DNA of 64,000 nt from Linyphia triangularis (GCA_963978545.1 OZ021726.1:57276959-57340958); one strand, 5' to 3'. Numbered from the stretch's first letter, positions 34,370 to 46,361 are shown. Made by a program: numbers and translations. The notes: generated by a model not told the origin, from the sequence alone.

Positions 34370-34961
34370 GATGGTCATAAAGAAACTTCCCTGATATATG
34401 AACCTCTAATGGCCTATTCGCTTAAACTAATCGAAAGGAAATTTCCGTATTGTTATTTGAATGTATGAGCTCATGATTGTATAATAAACAATCGAATTCT
34501 CACAATTATGGTTAAGGTCTCAAAATTTAGAAATTTGCGAATGGCAGCACCCACTTTTTTTCTTGCGCAAATTTATCAGAGTATTGAAAAACCACAAAAG
34601 GTGTTGGGATGATATGCATATGACAAAAGTCGGCGGCATAAAATATTTGCAAAAAAGAGCATTGCAAAGGGCCAATGACAACACAGAGAGGAGGGGCATT
34701 GACGCTTTGGTCTTGTACAATGCTATTCGTAGCAAATATTTTATACTCTCAATTTTCGTCATATGAGTATTGTTTCAACACCATTTGTGTTTTTTTATGC
34801 GCTGATCAATTTGCGCAAGAAACAAAAGTAGTATTAGATTGGTTGGTTGAACTCCCGGCTGGGAGTGGAAAGGAAGGACTTTGTGAACTAGCACCTGCCT
34901 CCGCGTGCACCTGCCTCCGCGTACATATGTGAGAAAACCACCTCTCTGGAACAGGTTAAAG

Positions 34962-34992
<31 letters not shown>

Positions 34993-35300
34993 TGTCGTCG
35001 GGATGAGGGGGTTATAAAATCATTTCGGTGCAGAAGGAATTTTGTGAAGTTGCCATTTCAATGCTTTCTCCGGGTGAGGACGTGGACACACACGTCGAGC
35101 TCTCTTAGTCACGCCTTCAAAGTGATATTAATATTTGAAAATGTCTAAATTTTGTCACTGTAACCGCAACCGTAAGAACTCTATTGTTTGAGATCATCAC
35201 AATCTCGAGTGCATAGCTTCAAGTAACAATATCAGACATTTCCTTTCAATTTGTTGAACTAATAGGCCACTACGGGTTCATATATCGGGAACGTTTTTTC
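34370..35300. mobile_element. Element with ~140-bp inverted ends, containing a second hairpin
   Basis: The ends share CC(T/C)GATATATGAACC, TGGCCTATT, TTGAAAGGAAAT and TATTGTTA in opposite orientation (34370-34510 against 35170-35300). The outer ATGGTCATAAAGAAACTTCCC resembles mariner termini, but that is inference. The interior contains the smaller hairpin at 34549-34830, a twofold CACCTGCCTCCGCGT repeat and an A-run. Confidence 0.65.
34549..34830. mobile_element. ~280-bp hairpin MITE, nested
   Basis: Ends TTTCTTGCGCAAATTTATCAG and CTGATCAATTTGCGCAAGAAA face each other, and the match continues inwards (CACAA..GGTGTTG, CATATGAC, ATAAAATATTTGC, AGCATTG). The element can therefore fold along nearly its whole length. 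Both strands give similar short peptides only because of this symmetry. Confidence 0.8.
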
Positions 35301-35364
35301 TAACCCTACTTCGACAAGAATCTCGAACAAGACCTTGTTTTCCACTGAAATTGAAATGAATCCT

Positions 35365-35526
35365 CCTCCATACTCTTAGGACTTATCACCCGTAGAATTT
35401 TACTTGTTTCCGATACTGAAAAATTTGCTGAAGGCAACAAGGTTTGAGGACGTCGAAGTCATCAAGAAAACAGTGATGTCAGAATTGAAGCGCATTCCGA
35501 AAAAGAACTTTGAAAGTTGTTTCTGA
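35365..35526 (+). pseudogene. Mariner transposase C-terminal remnant
   Basis: An in-frame remnant reads PPYS, stop, DLSPVEFYLFP, then LKRIPKKNFESCF and a stop. It matches the end of mariner transposases (the usual PDLAPCDFFLFP block), with one internal TAG and Glu where the third catalytic Asp is usual. The rest of the gene is absent. Confidence 0.8.
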
Positions 35527-35866
35527 AACTTTTACAGCCGATAACAGAAGGGCATTATGGCAGATTGCTATATTTTGTGCTCGTTATAGAGGTATACATC
35601 TGATTAAAGAATTTATTACGGGAATATGCATTTAAAAAGAGAAACAGTAATAATAATAATAACAATAATAATTAAAAAAAAAAAAAAAAGTTTTTTAAAC
35701 ATTGATGGGCTCTACTTTAAAATTAGGAAAGTTGAAGATTTTTTGGAGATTTCGGAGATTCATTTGTTCGGACATAGTTCTTTTTCTTTTTGAGCCCAAC
35801 TTCATATATATTTATCCATGGTTCATAATAAACGTTCTGAATCTTTTGGAAACATAGCATACTCAC

Positions 35867-36136
35867 ACAGTCGTATCTCTTTCAGCATGTATCTCTGCTT
35901 GGTGGCGAAAAATCCCTTGTTGGTGAAGACCGAGCAGGAGACGTTCCCTTCTTGTTCTTGTCTGAGCTCGGATATGAACAGTACGTCACCACCGGGACTG
36001 AGACGCATGTTGCTGGGGAGGGTACTTCCTTCACCATCTCCTTCCATGAACCACCTGAAGCGGAGACCCGCTTGAGGAAGGGTGGTGTGACGCATGTTCA
36101 AAATTATGGTTTCCCCCGGGTAGACGAGTCCTTGGT
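35867..36136 (-). CDS. Exon c: atypical Ig-like domain 2
   Basis: Minus-strand exon of 270 bp (90 codons), acceptor TCGTTTCCTTCCAG, donor GTGAGT, phase 1 both sides. The peptide starts QGLVYPGETIILNM. The Ig pattern is visible: strand B GETIIL without Cys, strand C FRWF, strand E DVLFISEL, and strand F EGNVSCSV with its Cys. The canonical disulfide cannot form. Joining exon b gives LIPIDQGLVYPGE and joining exon d gives EIRLLNSV, both open. It lies just outside the duplicated block, about 510 bp left of its boundary at 36647, and has no second copy in the window. Confidence 0.82.
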
Positions 36137-36429
36137 CTGGAAGGAAACGATATTAGTACGGCTTTCAATACATATAGTGTTCTACCGACAAAATAAAAGG
36201 GTTGAGAATAAATAATTTATGTATAGGGGAAACCAGGGCCTATACATTGAAAAAATTCAAGTTAATGGTTTATTGTATAAGAAATACAAATGTAAAAAAT
36301 TATTGTCTTACTTAGAGGTATCAAAATATCGGATCAAAGTGTTATCCTAGGAAGTTGTTGCGCAATTGACACTAGAGAATGAAGAAAATTTGCATCCTTT
36401 CAAAGATACTTAGAGTAGAATTTATGGTG

Positions 36430-36570
36430 CCTGAACAACAAGGATTTTGTGGTAATGTGATCCTCTAGCGATTGTATGTCGCATTCAAATGCTTTGAGGT
36501 GGACTCAAAAGAAGAAATTTAGTGGATTAAGATTCGGATTCCGGGGAAGTCAAGCAAAAGGTCTACAACT
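36430..36570 (-). pseudogene. IS630/mariner-type transposase remnant
   Basis: On the minus strand a short stretch reads PRNPNLNPLNFFF, stop, VHLKAF. This matches the PRSPDLNPLDFFLWG block around the last catalytic residue, with Asp replaced by Asn and a stop after it. It lies about 75 bp from the left boundary of duplication copy B. Confidence 0.65.
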
Positions 36571-37475
36571 TTCATACACTAATTTTTTTTTGACGCGTCA
36601 CCATTTGTATTGGAGATCAGTAATAACCCTGCATATTTAAGAACTTCATCCCCATACAAAAATAATCAGCTGAAAAGACATTGAAGTTGGCATGGCATTC
36701 ATTCTCAACCTTTTAACCCTAGCTCTTATTTCGCTTTTTTTATTGGAAATGTTTTTAAGAAACGTAATGTTTTGTAAAAAAGTCCAAATGATTTCACAAG
36801 TTTCTAAAGGATGGCTGCTGTTATAGCTTTAATACTACACCACAATGGAGCCGACCAACAAATAAAAGGCAAATAATTGAAATAGTGAATTGTCAGAAAC
36901 TTCCTACACAAAAACAACACAATTTTGTGGATGCATCTTGGTTTGTCTGTCAACTTCTATAGGTACAGCCAGGAGTGGTTTTAAAGTTGGTTTACGAAGA
37001 GGGCAAACTGCAGTATTTATTTTACTATTGTTGGGAGGTAAGACGTGAAGTTTTTTTCTTTTTCTTTTTTAAAGTTAATTTTGTGATTGGCATTGTTATT
37101 TAATTTGTTGAGAGTAAAAGTAAGTATATTTCACTTAAATTTCTAGACTTACATGTAAATTAGTTTTCGTATCAATAGTGAAAATGTGCCGAAATTTTGA
37201 ATAGATTTTTAAAACCAACATAAAAAAAAAGTATATTTAATAGTGAGAATTTTCCATGTATTTTTGCCAGATTTTTACCATAATTCCACTGTTGAAATAG
37301 TTAAAGTTAATGGTTGTTATGGGAAGGTGCGTATTATAGCGTCTCTGAGGACGGGAAATTATCTATCTTTTATAAAGTTAAATAGATTCTTTACAAGAAA
37401 AAATAGATATTTTACAAGGTTATTCCTTTGTTGATAAAGATGCCGTATCGGGTTGTTTCCAGAGCGGGTACTCAC

Positions 37476-37649
37476 CAATGGGTATGAGCCTAATTCTAAA
37501 GTTGACTTTGTGTTTTTTGTGCACACTCGGCTGACGTGAGTTGACAAGGACGGCTGAGAAAGAATTCGAGTCAATGTCAATCTCAGTGATTGGACTGATT
37601 CGAAGTTCGTGTCCACGACTGCCTATTACTACGTTCCACATGGGTCTGC
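37476..37649 (-). CDS. Copy B exon b of the Ig/EGF gene
   Basis: Same exon, splice sites and phase as 1824-1997, with no base difference seen. It encodes the second half of Ig-like domain 1 (RISPITEID, FSAVLVNS, FRIRLIPI). Exon c lies 1.34 kb downstream in gene order (minus strand) and joins in frame, so in this copy the exon has a visible 3' partner. Confidence 0.82.
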
Positions 37650-39397
37650 CTGGGAAAAGAAAACAGCATATTAATGTCAGAGAACTTGTCAGCATATAAA
37701 AGCTCAGAGTTTGATATGGGTTAAAGTCACCTTATTATGGGGATGTGTACTAATATGGAATCGTGACATCTAGCGTTTTGAGTTCTGCAATGTTTTGGAT
37801 TTCCAATGAATTACAAGCAAAGAAGCAATACTACACTAACTGAAAGAGAAGATTACACAAAGGCTACATCGATCTGTCAGAGATTAATATTTACAGGCAA
37901 GAAGTACAAAGGCTGCAGAAACGAGCGATGTAAAATAAAAAGTTACTCAGTGACTAGTTCTTTCACTAAAATTCAACCAAAAGTTATGAGATACACAAAA
38001 GTTATGAAAACTACAAACGCTTCTGTCATTTATCTCATTGAAGGTGAAGATAAGTTTAATAAGATTGCATTAAATTTCACTGGAAGCTCCAAAAGAATTG
38101 CTTTATATTTGACCGGAAAAATTCTACCATAAATGGTAAGTTCATGTGGCTGAAATTAGATATTATATTAGAACTTGGGTATTCATCCGATTTTTTCACC
38201 ATTTGGCGTTAAACTCGTCCTTTTTGTTTATCAAAAATTTAAATGTGGCAAGATGTTTGTTATATGTGACATCAACCTTAATAAAGAAACATTTCAGACA
38301 TTAAATGTAGCCAAATTGCACTGGCTTTGTTTTGTGTACTCCGATACACGTGTGTAAAAAATGTCTCTTTAGTGACAGTGACATTCCAATTTATTTTTAG
38401 ATAGAAAATGTTTTTAAGTTCGAAATTTAGATTGTAATTATTATTGAGATATAGTGCTTCCAGAGCTGTTTACGTGGTTCTATTGTTTCCTAATTGAAAG
38501 AAAATTTCTTATTTAAACCTTTTAGATTCTTGCTTTCGTCAAACAGAAACTTTGTTCCGTCAAGAGTTGTTTGGCACTCAATCTGGGGTGTAGAGAAAAG
38601 ACGATAAAACTTTTAAACTATTGGTTTCAGCTTTATTTTAATCATTGATAACCGTAGTGGTAGTAATGATTCTATATTACAAAAGTACAAACCAGTAATA
38701 GAAATTTTTTGGTAGATGCGTAAAACATTTTAGATTACTTGGGAACTTTTATTTTTCAATGCATCTCACTTAGTTAATGCACCCTGCTTACGTCAATGTA
38801 AATGAATTAGTTTATTATTCAATTACAATACAAACGCAGTGATAAACCCATATAAATGTTGTATGACGAAGGGGTAAAAGTGAAAGAGGCCAATTAAATG
38901 GACAGCAGGTTTATTCGTGCATAAGATAGAAATAGGTTCTTAAACCTAAACTAGGAGAGGCTACTTCCACGTCCGTTCACCTTCACTCCTTCAATCATAC
39001 TCTCTCTCTCTCTGGCGACGAAGTCGCCGCTAGGGGATTATATTAGTAGCGCCCTCTACATCAAAGGGGATAATATACTCTGCCATCCTGATTGAGGAGG
39101 ACCACCGACTCATTGATATATACTAAACCTGTAAATAAAGTTATTGAAAAATACAGCACAATAATAAAATTTAAACAACATTAATGTCTTGAAGATCACA
39201 ACGTGTAGTTCTTAAAAATTTAAAGTCTGTGCAAAAAGTTCTTGCACCATGAAAAGTTTGTAGAAAGGGAAGAGAAAAAAAAGTATCTTCATTCAAAAGT
39301 TCATAAAAAGAAAAAAAGTCTCTTCATTCAAAAGTTCATAAAAAGAAAAAAAAAGTCTCTTCTGTAAAAAGTTCTTGTAGAAGAAAATTGAAGAAAC

Positions 39398-40576
39398 TTA
39401 AGTATCTTCCCAGCACTTCATCATAAAGATTAATATTTTAGCTACTAAAAGTTCACGAAAAACAATCTGCATAAATCTTTGAATAGCAGACGGTGAGTTG
39501 CATAAGTCATAAGTACTTTCGGAAATTATTCCATCGATGTATTTTGGCTTGAAGATTGGAGTTTCAACTGGTAGGAAAAGCTTCATTTGAAAATTTGTAC
39601 TTTCCATTTTCTTTGGTTTGTAAATCTTGACCTTATTCATAACAGTATTCCGTAAATTATCTTCGTTAATGTGCAAGAAATCCGCTTCGCTTAAACTCAC
39701 GCTATCCCCAATTGTAAACAGAAAAAAATTCTCTTCTGTTTGTTTACATGCTCCACGTGTTTCAATTTGTTTACATTCTGGACCATGTGCTTCTGCTGGT
39801 TGGCCTTTCTCTAAGTCTTCTGTTACTACACACACTTCATCGGGATCTTCCAATGATCGTTCATCTTTTCTCATGGGGACATTAAGCCCCGCCTCCATCA
39901 ACGAAGAACTTATTTTTCCCGTTGAGTTATCCTTTGTATGACCTTGACACGTGTCATCTTGAGTTTCCGGAATCGGAAGGATTTGAAGAGCATTTAAAAT
40001 GTTGTTATTTCTTTCAGCTGGAAAAGTGATATATTCCTCCTTTTTTAAAGCAACATAGCATTTTTTCCCCGTGCGGATTTCGAATTGGTTTTCTACCGGA
40101 AGTGGGTCTCGTGTTTTTATGCTTTCGTTTACATTAGTTGGTGTTATTGAGTTAGCACAAATAATATCAGAGGGTTCTGCAGTTACTGGAATTTGGATTT
40201 TGTTCTTTAAATGAGCTAGTTTTATTTTAGCATCTAACTGTGCAAGTTTAATTTTTTCGATTTCTTTTTGCTTTTCAAACTTAATTTTTTCGATTTCTTT
40301 TTGCTTTTCATTCTTATCATCTTCGATTTGCTTTAGTTTTTCATTAGCCTCTTGGGTTTTTCTATCCTCCTCTTGGGTTTTTCTATCAGCCTCTTGGGCT
40401 TTTCTATCCTCTACAACTGTTGTTATTAAATCTTTAACGAAATCTGGATCTTCAACGAAAATTTCACTTTTTTCAATTAAGTCTCTTAATTTTAGAATTG
40501 TGGCACCATCCGGTACAACGATATCTAACTCAGCGGCGACAAATACGAGATCTTGCTTTCTGATATTTTTAAACAT
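39398..40576 (-). CDS. Gag-like protein fused to reverse-transcriptase fragments
   Basis: A 392-residue open frame. It starts MFKNIRKQDLVFVAAELDI, a form I associate with Gag-type N-termini of arthropod (spider) LTR elements. A long charged coiled-coil stretch follows (EDRKTQEEDRKTQE, EKQKEIEKIK). The last 70 residues carry pieces of RT: FLPVETPIF and IDGII from its start, joined to SPSAIQRFMQIVFRELL from just before the active site, with the active-site box itself garbled (IFMMKCW). The frame therefore records an internal deletion inside pol. No zinc knuckle, protease or integrase remains. It must depend on another element to move, if it moves at all. Confidence 0.78.
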   Translation of the reverse strand: MFKNIRKQDLVFVAAELDIVVPDGATILKLRDLIEKSEIFVEDPDFVKDLITTVVEDRKAQEADRKTQEEDRKTQEANEKLKQIEDDKNEKQKEIEKIKFEKQKEIEKIKLAQLDAKIKLAHLKNKIQIPVTAEPSDIICANSITPTNVNESIKTRDPLPVENQFEIRTGKKCYVALKKEEYITFPAERNNNILNALQILPIPETQDDTCQGHTKDNSTGKISSSLMEAGLNVPMRKDERSLEDPDEVCVVTEDLEKGQPAEAHGPECKQIETRGACKQTEENFFLFTIGDSVSLSEADFLHINEDNLRNTVMNKVKIYKPKKMESTNFQMKLFLPVETPIFKPKYIDGIISESTYDLCNSPSAIQRFMQIVFRELLVAKILIFMMKCWEDT

Positions 40577-41134
40577 AATTAATAATAAGATGGATCCTAC
40601 CTGCGTTTCTTGATTTTACTTCGCTTTTGGAGCTGTATCCGTTTTATGTTGTTGCTCTTTCGAAGAGTACTCGTTGCTTCTGGTTTCTGGTTCGTAGTAG
40701 TTGGTCGACGTGGAATAACTTTGCTGACTTCGTAGAACTTCTGCTTGACGGCTGAAGTGGGACTTGTTCGGCGAAGCGACAGTGTTGTGGTTGCAGGTTC
40801 GAGTTGGCTCAGGATTCTGTATTCTTGCTGGCTATGTGGAATAACGATGCTAGCTTTGTTGAACTTCTGCTTGACGGCTGAAGTGGGACTTGTTCGGCGA
40901 AGCGAGTGTTATGCAGTTGTATAATGACGACGCTGGTTGATGAGTTTTCCTTTTATTTGTAGATTCCACTGGTGGTCGCTGACTGCTGCGGTAATTCGTG
41001 AAGAGGATTTTGGTTTGACCTCTGGATGCGTAGAAGTGCAGTTTTTCATTTCGTGAAGAGGATTTTGGTTTGACCTCTGGATGCGTGGAAGTGCAGTTTT
41101 TAAATATTTTTTTCATCGTATTCTCGCGGGTAAA
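40577..41134 (-). other. Leader of the deleted LTR element, with short duplications
   Basis: Between the primer site and the frame. Two segments each occur twice: CTTGACGGCTGAAGTGGGAC with its flanks, and GTGAAGAGGATTTTGGTTTG with its flanks. Confidence 0.7.
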
Positions 41135-41399
41135 AAGCACGGCGAGCCCCCATGTTGTATGATGAAGGGGTAAAAGTGAAAGAGGCCAATTAAATAGACA
41201 GCAGGTTTATTCGTGCATAAGATAGAAATAGGTTCTTAAACCTAAACTAGGAGAGGCTACTTCCACGTCCGTTCACCTTCACTCCTTCAATCATACTCTC
41301 TCTCTGGCGACGAAGTCGCCGCTAGGAGATTACATTAGTAGCGCCCTCTACATCAAAGGGGATAATATATAAACTAGAAAACATGTTATTCAGATAATA

Positions 41400-42628
41400 C
41401 ACTATCTGGCCAAAAGTATCCGGACACCCTTTAAAAAAGTGGTTCTGGCGAGTAACGCAATTTGATACGTAATTGAAAGCTATAAAAGTGTTGGTAGTGG
41501 TTTGTTAGATTGTATTTATGTGTTTGTGAGGCAATGAGTAAGTTAAAGGAGCTTAGTGAGTTTGATCGTGGCAGAATAGTGGGATGCCACCTTTGTGGGA
41601 AATCAGTTCGTGAGATTGCGGACATTCTACAGAAGCCTAAATCCACTGTGAGTGATGTAATTATGAAGTGGAAACGTCGAGGCAGTGAAACGGCAGAAAA
41701 ACGAACCGGTAGGCCGAAAACACTTGGTGAACGCAGCCGCAGAACTCTGAAAAGGGTAGTGAAACAAAATCGCAAGTCCTCGTTGGTGGAAATTTCTCAG
41801 TAGTTCCAAAGCTTATCAGGCGTTAGTGTTAGCAGCAGGACTGTCCGTCGAGAGTTAAAAGACTTGGGATTCCATGGTCGTGCAGCCGCTCACAAGCCGA
41901 ACATCACTCCACAGAATGCGAAGCATCGATTGCAATGGTGTAGAGCTCATCGTCATTGGACTGTGGACATGTGGAAAACTGTTCTTTGGAGTGATGAATC
42001 TCGCTTTACAGTCTGGCAGTCGGATGGACGCGTCTGGGTTTGGCGGATGCCCGACGAACTTTTCTATAGTGACTGCATTGTGCCGACTGTTAAGTTTGGT
42101 GGTGGAAGCATAATGGTGTGGGGGTGTTTCTCGTGGTTTGGCCTGGGTCCGTTAGTTCCTGTGGTTGGAAACATGAGCTCTGAGATGTATGTGGACATTC
42201 TGGACAATGCTGCACTCCCAACTCTATGGCAATATTTCGGTTAAGGCCCATTTTTCTTCCAGCAGGATAACTGCTCCATTACACATCGAGGCTTGCACAG
42301 TCGTGGTTTGACGAAATGGGTGTTCAAAAACTGGACTGGCCTTCTCAGAGCCCCGATCTAAATCCCATAGAACACCTTTGGGATGAATTAGAGCGCAGAT
42401 TACGTAGCCAGCCAAATCGACCATCTTCACTGCAAGCACTCACTTCAGCTGTGATGGACGCCTGGAAGGCAATTCCTATGGTCACCTATCAAAAATTGGT
42501 GGAAAGTCTTCCCAAACGTGTGCAGGCTGTCATCGATGCAAAAGGGGGACCAACATCATATTAATATGTGCCTCAGGACGTTCTAAGTCCATACCACTGG
42601 GTATCCGGATACTTTTGACCAGATAGTG
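41400..42628 (+). mobile_element. Tc1 element, full length but inactive (copy B)
   Basis: Inverted ends CACTATCTGGCCAAAAGTAT and ATACTTTTGACCAGATAGTG, with TA on each side, at 1229 bp. It supplies the intact layout that explains the broken version in copy A (3198-6525). Confidence 0.95.
41534..42564 (+). pseudogene. Tc1 transposase pseudogene (copy B)
   Basis: It starts at ATG 41534 (MSKLKELSEFDRG). Helix-turn-helix region, first catalytic Asp (WSDESRF), second Asp (FQQDNC) and final Glu (PDLNPIEHLWDEL) are all recognisable, giving a DD34E-type transposase. A TAG at 41801-41803 interrupts the N-terminal part, and a frameshift or stop near 42242 separates the middle from the end. Not functional. 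Confidence 0.93.
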
Positions 42629-42794
42629 TATAGTGTAGGATAAGAAATTATAGGGAAAAAGAGTACTGCTTCATTTTACCTTTAATAACAAAAGTGGGTG
42701 CATGAGCAAACTCCTCCCCTTCTCCAAAGAGTTTTCTTGTTGCCCTTCATATCGGGTCATATAATTTACATAGTGATCTTTTTACTTTCAATTA

Positions 42795-43865
42795 CCCAAA
42801 TGTACATCTATAATAATAAAACAGGCTGTGTGTCTGTCTGTATGTCGCTCTGTGGATCTATAGAAACCAACTTAAAATTAGAGTTGAGCTTTGAAATTTT
42901 CAGCATAAGTAGTTTTGACCTTCTAATTGTATACATCACAAACAGAATGTTAAAATTTTAATTAGTTTTTTTAATTAATTTTTTTAATTAATTAATAAAT
43001 ATGTCACAAAATGATATCTAATAGGGCTACAGCTCTGAAATTTTCAACATAAGTATTTTGGCCTTTTAATTGGACTTTTAAAACACAGAAATTTAAATTT
43101 TTATTTTGTTCTTTTTTAATTATTTTTTTAATTAATTAATAAACATTTTACAAAACGACTACTAATAGGGCTACCGCTCTGAAATTTACAACATAAGTAG
43201 TTTTGGCCTTCTAAATGGACTTTTGAAAAACAGAATTTTAAATTTTTGTTTAGTTTCTTTTAAATTAGTTTTTTTAATTAATTAATATATAAATTACAAA
43301 ACGATTTCAAATAGGACAACAGCTCTAAAATTTTCAAAGTAAGTAGTTTTGGCCTTCTAATTGGACTTTAGAGAAATAGAATTTTAAATTTTTGTTTAGT
43401 TCGTTATTAATTGATTTTTTTAATTAATTAATATATAAATAAAATGATTTCAAATAGGGCTACAGCTTTGAAATTTTCAACATAAATAGTTGTAGCCTTC
43501 TAATTGGATTTTTAAAAAACAGAATTTAATTATTTTTTTTTAAATTAACAAATATTTTACAAACGATTTGTAATTGGGCTACATTTCTGAAATTTTCAAC
43601 ACAAGTAGTGTTGGCCTTCTAATTGGACTGACAAAAAGAATATCAAAATTTTAATTTGTTTTTCAATTAATTTTTTCACAAAAAGCGACTTCGAATAGGC
43701 CTGGATCTCTGAAAGTTTCAAGACCCATATAAGAATTACCGCAAACAATATCGCCAATCTAGCAATTTTTTTCAATGAATGATGAAAATATAAAAATAGT
43801 AAATGCCACGAATCCATGTTAGTATTATAATGTAATTGAAAGTTGTGCGATGTTCCACACCCCTA
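42795..43865. repeat. R1 variant with ~145-bp tandem units (copy B)
   Basis: Counterpart of 6655-7765 with the same number and order of units and scattered substitutions. Confidence 0.85.
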
Positions 43866-43940
43866 GTTATTTAACAGTTTCTCTAACATTGTAGTGTTGC
43901 TTCAACAAATTTGTAACGAGATATAAAAATTTTATGGGAT

Positions 43941-43957
43941 GGAACGAACGAACGAAC
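43941..43957. repeat. Short (GAAC)n tract
   Basis: About four GAAC units where copy A has the long GAAC/CGGA microsatellite. Confidence 0.9.
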
Positions 43958-44035
43958 ATTTAGCATTAGCCTTTGTAAAAGTTAATTTTTAATACGTTTA
44001 ATATTTATTTTTAATTACTTATTTGCTTACATAGT

Positions 44036-45260
44036 GTAGTGAAAGTATAGCATTCGGACAAAAAACAATTTAGATTTTTTTGCTCTTCTCTACGTTTGGG
44101 AACATCCTGATTTCAAAAAATTGGCCGAGAAAAATGTCTGTCTGTGCATGCGCGATCAGCATAACTCCCGAAAATATTGACCTACGATGTTCAAATTTGG
44201 TGTGCGGGTTGGTGGTGGCCATTGGACCTACCATTAAGGTTTTTGTCAAAATCGCACTTGCGTATAAGGTTGAAAAATGAAAAAAAATTATGGTTTTTAG
44301 CAATGGACAATTCCCGCATTTTTTAAAAACGAGTGAAATTAGTACATATTTATGAAGAATTTCTTTCTGATTCCAAATATATAAATAAAAGTTCTTTAAA
44401 AAAAATTAGTTATTTAAATATTAAGAAAAGAAAATGCCCCAAAACTAGTCCGATCAAAACAGTCAACAAAATTCGTGACGTAAACAGATCCCTGCGTTTC
44501 TATACTTATCGTGAGGTTTGTGCCAAATACTTATCGTTAAAAAAGTTGGCGTTGGTAGACCATTGCCACATTCCGTACAGGTTGGCGTGATTTGCGAGAA
44601 ACTTGCAAATCTGTTTTCCGCTTTCAAGCCAAGATGTTTGAGATCTCTTTACGTCACGTTCAACGCCAACGAAATGGGTAGTTTTCCCGCCAACCTCTAA
44701 CAAGGTAATTTTGATAGCAAATTAAAAAAAAAGAAAAAGTGCATTGAGCAGAAATTTTTATGTTTATGGCCTGTTCGGAACATTTAAAATTGAATAAAAA
44801 AATGGGGAAGAAAAAAAAAATAAAAAAAAAAATGCGGAATTGTTCATTGCTAAAAAACTGCTCTAACGGTTTTGATTAATATGTGCTAATGCCTCTTAAG
44901 ATGTTCTAATCGTTCCCACTTTCGAAATTCCCCTAGAAATGCGGTAAAAGTGCAAAAAGTTGAAAACCAAGTGCCTTTAACACAGAGCTCTCCTACCTTT
45001 GAGCATCGCCCATCAACGAATAATTTTAATTATTTATGCACAGGAAAGGACAATGTATTGTCTATCGATTAATATCACAAATTTTATCATCTTGGCGTTT
45101 TTTTCCTCCATGTAAAAATTACTGCCAAAAATATCGCCAAACTGACCATTTTTATTTAAACGAATGAAAATATGAAAACGGTAAATAACACCATAATTTT
45201 TAATGCAATTTTCAATATTATAGTGTAATGAAATTCTTTTCGCTAGATTTCTTACCACCC
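44036..45260 (+). repeat. R1 repeat with nested R2 (copy B)
   Basis: Counterpart of 7996-9236. The nested R2 repeat runs from about 44302 to 44858, with ends AGCAATGGACAATTCCC and GGAATTGTTCATTGCT. Confidence 0.8.
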
Positions 45261-45312
45261 TTTTGGTAAACTGTAGTACAATTTTCCGCTTAGAAGAAAA
45301 AAAGAGACGTAC

Positions 45313-45495
45313 CTGAATCGATGTTGTAGACTCTCCGCTTGTTGGAGTTCATGAGGTGAAATTCCTGTCGCCACTGCACAAAGGAGTTCCTCTTCGGCCC
45401 ATCTGAAAACCTAAGCACGAAAGTCACTGTATCCCCGATGTTTCGATCAAGCCAGCAGGTCTGGTTGACCGAGAACCACTGGTCGCACGCATACG
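45313..45495 (-). CDS. Copy B exon a of the Ig/EGF gene
   Basis: Same boundaries and phases as 9287-9469. One base differs, giving SFVQWRQ in place of SLVQWRQ. It encodes the first half of Ig-like domain 1 (GDTVTFVLRF and the strand C Trp), preceded by CDQWFSVNQTC, a pair of Cys spaced nine residues apart. It joins exon b (37476-37649) in frame across a 7.7-kb intron that holds the LTR element and Tc1. Confidence 0.8.
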
Positions 45496-45855
45496 CTGGA
45501 AGAAGATCTCCACTATGAAAAGACATGAGATTTTTATTGAATTTTATTGATTTCTACAGTTGAAGATCAGTGAGGATGTTTGATGCTTAAATACGAGGTA
45601 TTGCGAGTTATTGTTCTCCAATTACATAACTTTTGTTCGGAGCATCAGTATATTTAGTTTCGGTATATTTATGTGTTGTTGGGGGTGACCTATTTAAAGT
45701 AGGACGAGGCTTGTAAGACACAGTAAAGCTGAGATAACCTTTGCTCTGCTGTTAATTTAGTTCATGCCATTAGAGTAACTGTGGAGGAAAGAGATACAGA
45801 CCTTAGATATACCACAGAGATAAAGGAATCGAGCATCGTCCGAGTTCACTAACTA

Positions 45856-46361
45856 CAGGGGTCAGTACCTATTTGTAATAATGGATATTTCAGAGAGTAA
45901 ACTATCTATACCAGATTTATTTCGATTGAATACATTATTAAAGTGTATCATTTGGTTATTAAGTTGCATTTCAACGTATGCCCCGCATTTTACTCTTAAA
46001 GTTCACCCTCTATGCAGCACCGCCAGGGAAGTTGTGATCAGGCAGATAGATTGGCCACCGGGGATCGACAGAAGGACCTGCCAGCAGCCCCGATCCAACC
46101 TCATGCGACTTCTTTCTTTGGGATGTAAAATGTTCCGGGGATTTTCAAATGTTCCAGTTGAGTTGCTAAGAAGAGCTGTAGATTCTGTACCTAAAAGATT
46201 TCAGAAATGTGTGTAAAATGCGGGTGCATACGTTGAAATGTAATTTAATAACCAAATGGTACACCTTAATAATGTAATCAATGAAAATAAAACTGTGATA
46301 AGTTGTTTACTCTTTGAAATATCTATTGTTGCAAATAGGTACTGATTTTACAACCACCCTG
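45856..46361 (+). mobile_element. Mariner-type MITE (copy B)
   Basis: Counterpart of 9830-10335, with the same TA-flanked ends and few substitutions. Confidence 0.85.

Larger units (their letters stand above)
38857..41368 (-). mobile_element. Internally deleted Ty3-type LTR retrotransposon
   Basis: LTRs of about 220 bp at 38857-39076 and 41153-41368 differ at only a few positions, including a CT-repeat length change. Target duplication ATAAA flanks the element (38852-38856 and 41369-41373); copy A keeps the empty site CCCATATAAACTAG. The sense strand is minus: the LTR has AATAAA in that direction, and TGGGGGCTCGCCGTGC at 41135-41152 abuts the LTR as a tRNA-Pro-type primer site. At 2.5 kb it lacks most of pol. 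Confidence 0.9.

Noticed and set aside
34520..34766. Similar peptides encoded on both strands
   Set aside because: This is a consequence of the hairpin symmetry of the MITE, not two genes.
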